Source of the DNA: Thermoplasmatota archaeon
GTDB taxonomy: Archaea; Thermoplasmatota; Thermoplasmata; Thermoplasmatales; GCA-001856825
Assembly (NCBI GenBank): GCA_023379555.1
Contig: JAMCQR010000033.1
Span: 1-16,769 of the forward strand
Direction of reading: 5' to 3'
Length of the DNA: 16,769 bases
In this document: in pieces, positions 12,979 through 16,769 of the stretch
Numbering within the stretch: position 1 is the first letter of the stretch
Layout: each line of letters opens with the position of its first letter
Notes under the pieces: model-generated
What the model was told of the DNA's origin: nothing
Database searches by the model: none
Seen by the model: only the letters and a program-made list of their open reading frames with translations
Position numbers and translations under genes: made by a program

Positions 12979-13950
12979 ATGTCTTTACCAAAAGTTTCTG
13001 TAATAGGCGCTGGCCAAGTGGGAGCAATGGTCGCGGAACACATCGCAATCAGGGAACTCGCGGACATATACCTGTTCGATGTAGTTGATGGAGTGGCAAA
13101 GGGAAAGAGTCTCGACATGATGGAAGCAATGCCTCACTGGGGCTCAGACTCATTCATGGAAGGGTACACTGTAGGATCCAACGGAGAGAACTACGAGAAT
13201 CTGAAGAACTCAGAAGTAGTTGTAATCACTGCAGGGCTCGCCAGAAAGCCAGGGATGAGTAGAGATGACCTTCTTTACAAGAATGTGGATATCATAAAGA
13301 GCGCAGCAGAAAACATAAAGAAATACTCCCCGGACGCAACGATACTCGTTGTGACGAATCCAATGGATATAATGACATATGCAACTTACAGGATAATTTC
13401 CCCAAAGAAGCACAAGATAATGGGAATGGGTGGTACCCTAGACAGCGGAAGGTTCAGGACGTTTGTGGCCAAGGAACTCGGAGTGTCCGTCGAAGATGTG
13501 GTCGCATTCGTAATAGGAGGGCATGGAGACGACATGGTTCCTTTTGTTAGGTACTGCACTGTTGGAGGAATACCCATCACAGAACTTCTTCCGAAGGACA
13601 AGATAGACGCGATCGTAACTAGGACCAGGGGCGGCGGGGGAGAAATTGTCTCTTACCTGAAGACTGGGTCTGCATACTATGCACCAGGAGTATCAGTCAC
13701 GGTAATGGTGGAATCGATTCTGAAGGACAAGAAGAGGGTAGTCACGTCTCCTGTTTTACTGGATGGAGAACTTGGAAAGTACTATGGAGCTAATGGATTG
13801 TTCGTCGGAGTGCCCATCAAGATTGGAAAGTCTGGAGTTGAGCAGATATACAAAATGTCATTTAATGAAGATGAAAGAAAACTCTGGGATGTCACCGTTG
13901 GTCACGTCAAAGAGAGCGTCGACAAAGTCAACGCGTACCTCCATCTCTGA
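12979..13950 (+). CDS. mdh: malate dehydrogenase, LDH-like type
   Basis: A 323-residue cytoplasmic enzyme that interconverts malate and oxaloacetate with NAD(P). The nucleotide fold opens with VSVIGAGQVG (G10-x-G12-x-x-G15), and D34 after the second strand (YLFDVVDG) favours NAD over NADP. The active-site loop reads ARKPGMSRDDL; R89 at the discriminating position marks malate dehydrogenase and not lactate dehydrogenase, which has Gln there. R95, N127, R158 (DSGRFR) and catalytic H182 (GGHGDDMVP) are all present. Length is normal. It faces citrate synthase, which uses the oxaloacetate it makes, across a 199-base convergent gap. Its start is supported by a TATA box about 20 bases upstream. Confidence 0.96.
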   Translation: MSLPKVSVIGAGQVGAMVAEHIAIRELADIYLFDVVDGVAKGKSLDMMEAMPHWGSDSFMEGYTVGSNGENYENLKNSEVVVITAGLARKPGMSRDDLLYKNVDIIKSAAENIKKYSPDATILVVTNPMDIMTYATYRIISPKKHKIMGMGGTLDSGRFRTFVAKELGVSVEDVVAFVIGGHGDDMVPFVRYCTVGGIPITELLPKDKIDAIVTRTRGGGGEIVSYLKTGSAYYAPGVSVTVMVESILKDKKRVVTSPVLLDGELGKYYGANGLFVGVPIKIGKSGVEQIYKMSFNEDERKLWDVTVGHVKESVDKVNAYLHL

Positions 13951-13958
13951 GCATCCAT

Positions 13959-13995
13959 CTTCTTCTTTATTTTTCGAGATCTTTCGTCCATTTTT
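13959..13995 (+). terminator. T-rich terminator after malate dehydrogenase
   Basis: Several T-rich stretches (TCTTCTTTATTTTTCG and, further on, CATTTTTG) within 45 bases after the stop codon, without a clear hairpin. This is the usual archaeal signal. Confidence 0.45.
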
Positions 13996-14149
13996 GAATA
14001 TCTTCTCTATTTATTTTGAACAGAATGCTCAAGTAGTTGCACAAAAATTACAAACTAATTATTGATCAACTCACCGAGAAAGAATATCTCCTAATTGTGT
14101 TTAAGTCGAGCACTGCTGGTCAGTTGTGATCGTCCAACTGGAAATTTTT

Positions 14150-15307
14150 TTATTGTCTTAACTCAATAGGTTTGTAGGGTACGTCGAGTGAACCGGTATA
14201 GTACTCCAAAGGTCTCACGAGTTTGTTGTTGTGCCAGTATTCTACGATGTGTGATCCCCAGCCAGACATCCTCGACGCTACGAATATGGGAGTGAAGAGT
14301 TTGCTGTCTATGCCCAGCACTCTGTAGAGCGGACCCGCGAAGAAATCAATGTTTGGCCATATTCCCTTTGATTCTCCAAGCTTTTCGACCATAAGTTTCT
14401 CTGCCCTAAGGGCAATCTGAAGGAGTCTCCCGACTTCGTCGGTAGGTTCCTTGACCAGGCTTTCCTCGAGGTAACTTCTAACCAGCTTTGCCCTCGGGTC
14501 GTAGGCTTTGTACACCCTGTGACCGAATCCCATGATTTTCTGTTTTCCTTCGAGTGCTTCCTCTATGTACTTCTCTGTGTTGTCGGGGTCTCCTATCGCA
14601 TTGATCATGTTCAGGGCCGCTTCATCGGCACCACCATGGAGTGGTCCTTTCAGCGTTCCAATGCCAGTAGTTGTCGCGGCATAAACGTCTGCTAGGGTGG
14701 ATGCGGTAACTAGAACTGAAAAGGTTGAGGCATTGGTACTATGTTCAGCGTGAAGGATGAACATCAGGTCAATGAGTTTGCTCTCAAACTTGTTTGGTCT
14801 TCTTCCAGTGAGCATGTACAAAAAATTCTCAGACAGGCTGAGAGAACTGTCCGGTTCTATGTATCTTTTCATTTCTCTGAATCTTCCAGTTGCAGCCGCA
14901 ATGTTAGGAAGCTTTGCAAGTAGAGTTATGATCTTATCAACCGTTGATTCAAGTTCCCTGTTGTTAGGGTCCTTGTCGTACATTACCAGCATCGATGTTG
15001 CTGTCCTCATAATGTCCATGGGATGTGCAATGGGTGCCATTTTTCTTATGACCTTTTTCACCTCATCTGGGAGGCCTGCCTTATCTTTCAGTTTCTTGAC
15101 AAATTCGTCAAATTCCGTCTTAGTCGGAAGTTTCCCGTAAATCAGGAGATAAGAGACCTCTTCGAAGTTTGACTTTTCTGCAAGTTCCTCAATTGAATAA
15201 CCTCTGTACCACAATCTGCCGTTTTGACCGTCTACCTTTGATATGGCGCTTTCATCAACATAAATCCCTTCTAACCCATAGTTTATGGTAGGTTTTTGAG
15301 CCAACAT
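14150..15307 (-). CDS. gltA: citrate synthase
   Basis: A 385-residue enzyme that condenses acetyl-CoA with oxaloacetate into citrate, the entry step of the citric acid cycle. It is of the short archaeal and Gram-positive dimeric type, close in length to the Thermoplasma acidophilum enzyme. The catalytic triad is visible: H224 in LKGPLHGGADEAAL, H263 in IMGFGHRVYK, and D321 in NIDFFAGPLYR. H188 in ILHAEHSTNASTF is also conserved. N-terminal landmarks are GLEGIYVDESAIS and LWYRGYSIEELAE. 2-methylcitrate synthases share the fold, so some activity on propionyl-CoA cannot be excluded. The ATG at 15305-15307 follows TGTGATCTAA and a TATA box at 15336-15343, giving a leader of about six bases. Confidence 0.96.
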   Translation of the reverse strand: MLAQKPTINYGLEGIYVDESAISKVDGQNGRLWYRGYSIEELAEKSNFEEVSYLLIYGKLPTKTEFDEFVKKLKDKAGLPDEVKKVIRKMAPIAHPMDIMRTATSMLVMYDKDPNNRELESTVDKIITLLAKLPNIAAATGRFREMKRYIEPDSSLSLSENFLYMLTGRRPNKFESKLIDLMFILHAEHSTNASTFSVLVTASTLADVYAATTTGIGTLKGPLHGGADEAALNMINAIGDPDNTEKYIEEALEGKQKIMGFGHRVYKAYDPRAKLVRSYLEESLVKEPTDEVGRLLQIALRAEKLMVEKLGESKGIWPNIDFFAGPLYRVLGIDSKLFTPIFVASRMSGWGSHIVEYWHNNKLVRPLEYYTGSLDVPYKPIELRQ

Positions 15308-15317
15308 TTAGATCACA
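15308..15317 (-). promoter_or_regulatory. shared element TGTGATCTAA in front of citrate synthase
   Basis: Read on the minus strand, TGTGATCTAA abuts the ATG of citrate synthase, as it does (plus one A) at malate dehydrogenase. It straddles the transcription start predicted from the TATA box. Confidence 0.45.
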
Positions 15318-15335
15318 TAAGTACTAGATCTAACG

Positions 15336-15343
15336 ATTATAAA
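15336..15343 (-). promoter_or_regulatory. TATA box for citrate synthase
   Basis: TTTATAAT on the minus strand, centred about 32 bases before the ATG. Predicted start of transcription near 15313. Confidence 0.55.
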
Positions 15344-15543
15344 AGAGTAATTGGGAGTTTAGTCTATTTATGAAAATTTAGACAAAATGAATAGTGTCAA
15401 TGAACCTTCGTCGTAGCAATTCCAGTCGATCCTTTAGGGTCCGTTCCGCTTCGTTAATCTCCTATGATTCTGAAACGCAATGACGGAAATTGAATGACGA
15501 CCTTTCAGTCATACCTGAAAAGAGCTAAAGCTGTTTCTTCAAT

Positions 15544-15565
15544 CTGATCTCGTAAATGCGATCAG
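15544..15565. repeat. inverted repeat downstream of the DtxR-like gene
   Basis: CTGATC (15544-15549) and GATCAG (15560-15565) around a 10-base centre, 15 bases beyond the stop of the DtxR-like gene. It may be a 3' mRNA stem. It lacks a following T-run on the minus strand, so a terminator role is weakly supported. The rest of 15345-15540 shows nothing I can name beyond a short repeat of AATGACG. Confidence 0.3.
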
Positions 15566-15580
15566 CGGAAAGATACGTTT

Positions 15581-15973
15581 TTATGCTGGAAGTTTAAGTT
15601 TGCTCTCTTTCACTTTGTTTGTGAAAGACCTCATTTTTTCAGACAGGTCTTCATCAATGAAGTGCTCAAAAAAGCAAGCCCTTTCTTTAGCCGTTTCTTC
15701 GTCGCATCCCATCAGTTTCAAAAGTTCATAAATGGAACTCTCCTTCTTGCTCAGGTTGTCAAGAAGTTTTTTCCCTTTGTCTGAAAGCGTCATCCCTCTA
15801 TATTTCTGATAGTTTATAAGTCCATCATCCGCCAGTTTGCTCAACATCTGCGATACGGAAGCAGGTGTCACTTTCAAGAACTCTGCAATCTCTAGAGGTC
15901 GTGCGTATCCTTGTTCCTTTATGAAATGATCGATGGATTCGAGATATTTCTCCCTATCCTCGTTCGTTTTCAC
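15581..15973 (-). CDS. short DtxR-family metal-responsive regulator
   Basis: A 130-residue repressor-type protein. Residues 5-62 are the winged helix (YLESIDHFIKEQGYARPLEI, then VTPASVSQMLSKLADDGLI as recognition helix). Residues 62-120 correspond to the metal-binding dimerisation domain, with ACFFEHFI at 99-106: C100, E103 and H104 fit the Cys-x-x-Glu-His metal ligands of DtxR/IdeR. The usual N-terminal Met/Asp ligand and the His of the R-R-H motif are replaced (K and E), and the SH3-like third domain is absent. Frames extend to 16051, but the TATA box near 16013-16021 and DtxR alignment place the start at GTG 15971-15973. It would sense Fe2+ or Mn2+ and control uptake genes. It is divergent from transketolase. 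Confidence 0.82.
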   Translation of the reverse strand: MKTNEDREKYLESIDHFIKEQGYARPLEIAEFLKVTPASVSQMLSKLADDGLINYQKYRGMTLSDKGKKLLDNLSKKESSIYELLKLMGCDEETAKERACFFEHFIDEDLSEKMRSFTNKVKESKLKLPA

Positions 15974-15976
15974 AGA

Positions 15977-16001
15977 CCTAAATATTTTAGGTAATATTAC
16001 C
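15977..16001. promoter_or_regulatory. two overlapping palindromes, candidate autoregulatory operator of the DtxR-like gene
   Basis: CCTAAA-TAT-TTTAGG (15977-15991) overlaps by two bases with the perfect 12-base palindrome GGTAATATTACC (15990-16001). They cover the transcription start predicted from the TATA box and lie between it and the GTG start. The half-site TTAGG/CCTAA is the one known from DtxR/IdeR operators, although its orientation in the first palindrome is inverted. Confidence 0.5.
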
Positions 16002-16012
16002 CTTTTTCGCAT

Positions 16013-16021
16013 AAATATAAA
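16013..16021 (-). promoter_or_regulatory. TATA box for the DtxR-like gene
   Basis: TTTATATTT on the minus strand; predicted transcription start about 15991, inside the overlapping palindromes. It excludes the longer starts at 16051 and 16012, which lie upstream of or inside the box. Confidence 0.5.
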
Positions 16022-16087
16022 TAGAAGAATTCTACTATTTAAGTAGTTCATTTGACTTAGTTAAATAAGGGTACATTTATTATTATA

Positions 16088-16105
16088 ATTTAAGTCCGCT
16101 TAAAT
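16088..16105. repeat. perfect inverted repeat in the divergent regulator/transketolase promoter region
   Basis: ATTTAAG-TCCG-CTTAAAT, 7-base arms around 4 bases. It lies between the two divergent promoters, upstream of both TATA boxes, where an activator could bind. A second, weaker repeat (CTACT-ATTTA-AGTAG, about 16033-16047) is nearby. Confidence 0.4.
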
Positions 16106-16196
16106 CGGCTCCCAGGTGCGATGTCAAATGTTTTTTTGAATTGTATAGATATTCTTTATTTAAATGGAAAGCCAATGGCAATAATACTATATTGCC

Positions 16197-16206
16197 TTTA
16201 TATAAG
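16197..16206 (+). promoter_or_regulatory. TATA box for the transketolase gene
   Basis: TTTATATAAG; predicted transcription start about 16227, leaving a short leader of roughly 30 to 40 bases before the GTG codons. Confidence 0.5.
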
Positions 16207-16255
16207 TACCGCTCACTTACAAAAAATTGAATAAGACGGATGCCGATTTGGGAAC

Positions 16256-16769
16256 GTGCAAGATTCCGTGCAATCGGAGAATCTGGAATTTATAGCAAAA
16301 GAAGTTAGAAAATCCATCGTAAAAATGACTTTTGAGGCAAAGAGCGGTCATCCGGGCGGATCTTTAAGCGTAACGGAAATTCTCACTTATCTATATTTCA
16401 GGGAGTTGAATATAGATCCAGCGAATCCTAACTGGCCTGATAGAGATAGATTCGTTCTCTCAAAGGGACACGCAACGCCCGCACTCTATTCAGTCCTTGC
16501 GACCAAGGGTTTTTTCGATAAGAGTCTTCTCCTCGGTTTTAGGAAAATAAGTTCACTGCTCCAGGGGCACGTGGTGAATCACGTTCCGGGCGTAGACATA
16601 ACCGCCGGATCACTCGGACAGGGTCTAAGCAATGCAGTGGGACTTGCTTTAGCCGCAAGGATAGATAAGAAGAACTACAGGGTTTACGCCGTCATAGGGG
16701 ACGGTGAGGCCGATGAAGGAAGCATATGGGAGGCAGCACTGTCTGCTGCTCACCTAAAGTTATCAAATC
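16256..16769 (+). CDS. transketolase, N-terminal (thiamine diphosphate-binding) part, runs off right edge
   Basis: The first 171 codons of a transketolase. Transketolase moves two-carbon units between sugar phosphates in the non-oxidative pentose phosphate pathway, which many archaea use to make ribose 5-phosphate. Landmarks: KSGHPGGSLSVTEIL, DRDRFVLSKGHATPALYS, GHVVNHVPGVDITAGSLGQG, and GDGEADEGSIWEAALSAAHL, the start of the thiamine diphosphate-Mg motif G-D-G...N. In Thermoplasma and many other archaea the enzyme is split into N- and C-terminal subunits encoded by adjacent genes; whether that holds here lies beyond the window. Start: GTG at 16256 or, four codons later, GTG at 16268; an in-frame TAA at 16232 excludes anything earlier. 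The ATG at 16240 is in another frame. It is divergent from the DtxR-like gene. Confidence 0.92.
   Translation, partial: MQDSVQSENLEFIAKEVRKSIVKMTFEAKSGHPGGSLSVTEILTYLYFRELNIDPANPNWPDRDRFVLSKGHATPALYSVLATKGFFDKSLLLGFRKISSLLQGHVVNHVPGVDITAGSLGQGLSNAVGLALAARIDKKNYRVYAVIGDGEADEGSIWEAALSAAHLKLSN

Noticed and set aside
13763..14065. 100-codon plus-strand frame running out of malate dehydrogenase
   Set aside because: It is the shifted frame of the mdh 3' end continued into T-rich intergenic DNA.
16240..16308. ATG at 16240 as start of transketolase
   Set aside because: It is in a different frame that ends after 22 codons; the transketolase frame starts with GTG at 16256 or 16268.
1..16769. CRISPR array, rRNA, prophage or conjugative genes
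   Set aside because: No regularly spaced repeats, rRNA-like segments or phage structural proteins were seen.

Overview
The window looks like chromosome of a euryarchaeon, most likely an acidophilic Thermoplasmatales-type organism. The grounds are archaeal TATA boxes about 25 bases in front of many start codons (apparently leaderless mRNAs, several with GTG or TTG starts), archaeal-type transcription factors (PadR, an HSR1-like winged helix, a short DtxR), a GH15 enzyme of the kind found in Thermoplasma and Sulfolobus, an LDH-like malate dehydrogenase, and an apparently N-terminal transketolase subunit. The species cannot be named from the sequence alone.

Layout, left to right. The 5' end of a PduO-type cobalamin adenosyltransferase gene (minus, runs off the left edge) and a single-pass membrane protein of unknown role (minus). 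An hsp20 / heat-shock-type regulator pair (minus). A GH15 glucoamylase or trehalase (minus). A 470-base gap that ends in a palindromic operator-like site and TATA box in front of a three-gene plus-strand operon: PadR regulator, ABC ATPase, ABC-2 permease, joined by 4-base overlaps. Then a DUF218/YdcF-like protein and a monovalent cation/proton antiporter (both minus), a GNAT acetyltransferase (plus), and a compact minus-strand operon of four small proteins (two short soluble, two with two membrane segments, the last with a SHOCT tail). Next comes tRNA-Arg(CCT) (minus). Directly against its promoter lies a solo TnpB element with intact catalytic residues, four hairpins at its 3' end that look like the scaffold of an omega RNA, and ATA where the start codon should be. 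The right part holds malate dehydrogenase (plus) and citrate synthase (minus), converging on each other, a short DtxR-family regulator (minus), and, divergent from it, the 5' part of a transketolase N-terminal subunit (plus, runs off the right edge).

How the parts fit together: malate dehydrogenase and citrate synthase catalyse consecutive steps of the citric acid cycle. They carry the same 10-base word TGTGATCTAA just before their start codons, which suggests shared control. PadR with the ABC exporter is a self-contained drug or lipid efflux unit with a probable autoregulatory site. Hsp20 with its downstream regulator resembles the HSR1 heat-shock unit of Archaeoglobus. The DtxR-like gene has two overlapping palindromes at its predicted transcription start. 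The least explained part is the small membrane-protein operon at 10170-11202, where the first and third genes look like diverged copies. No CRISPR array, rRNA or prophage was seen.
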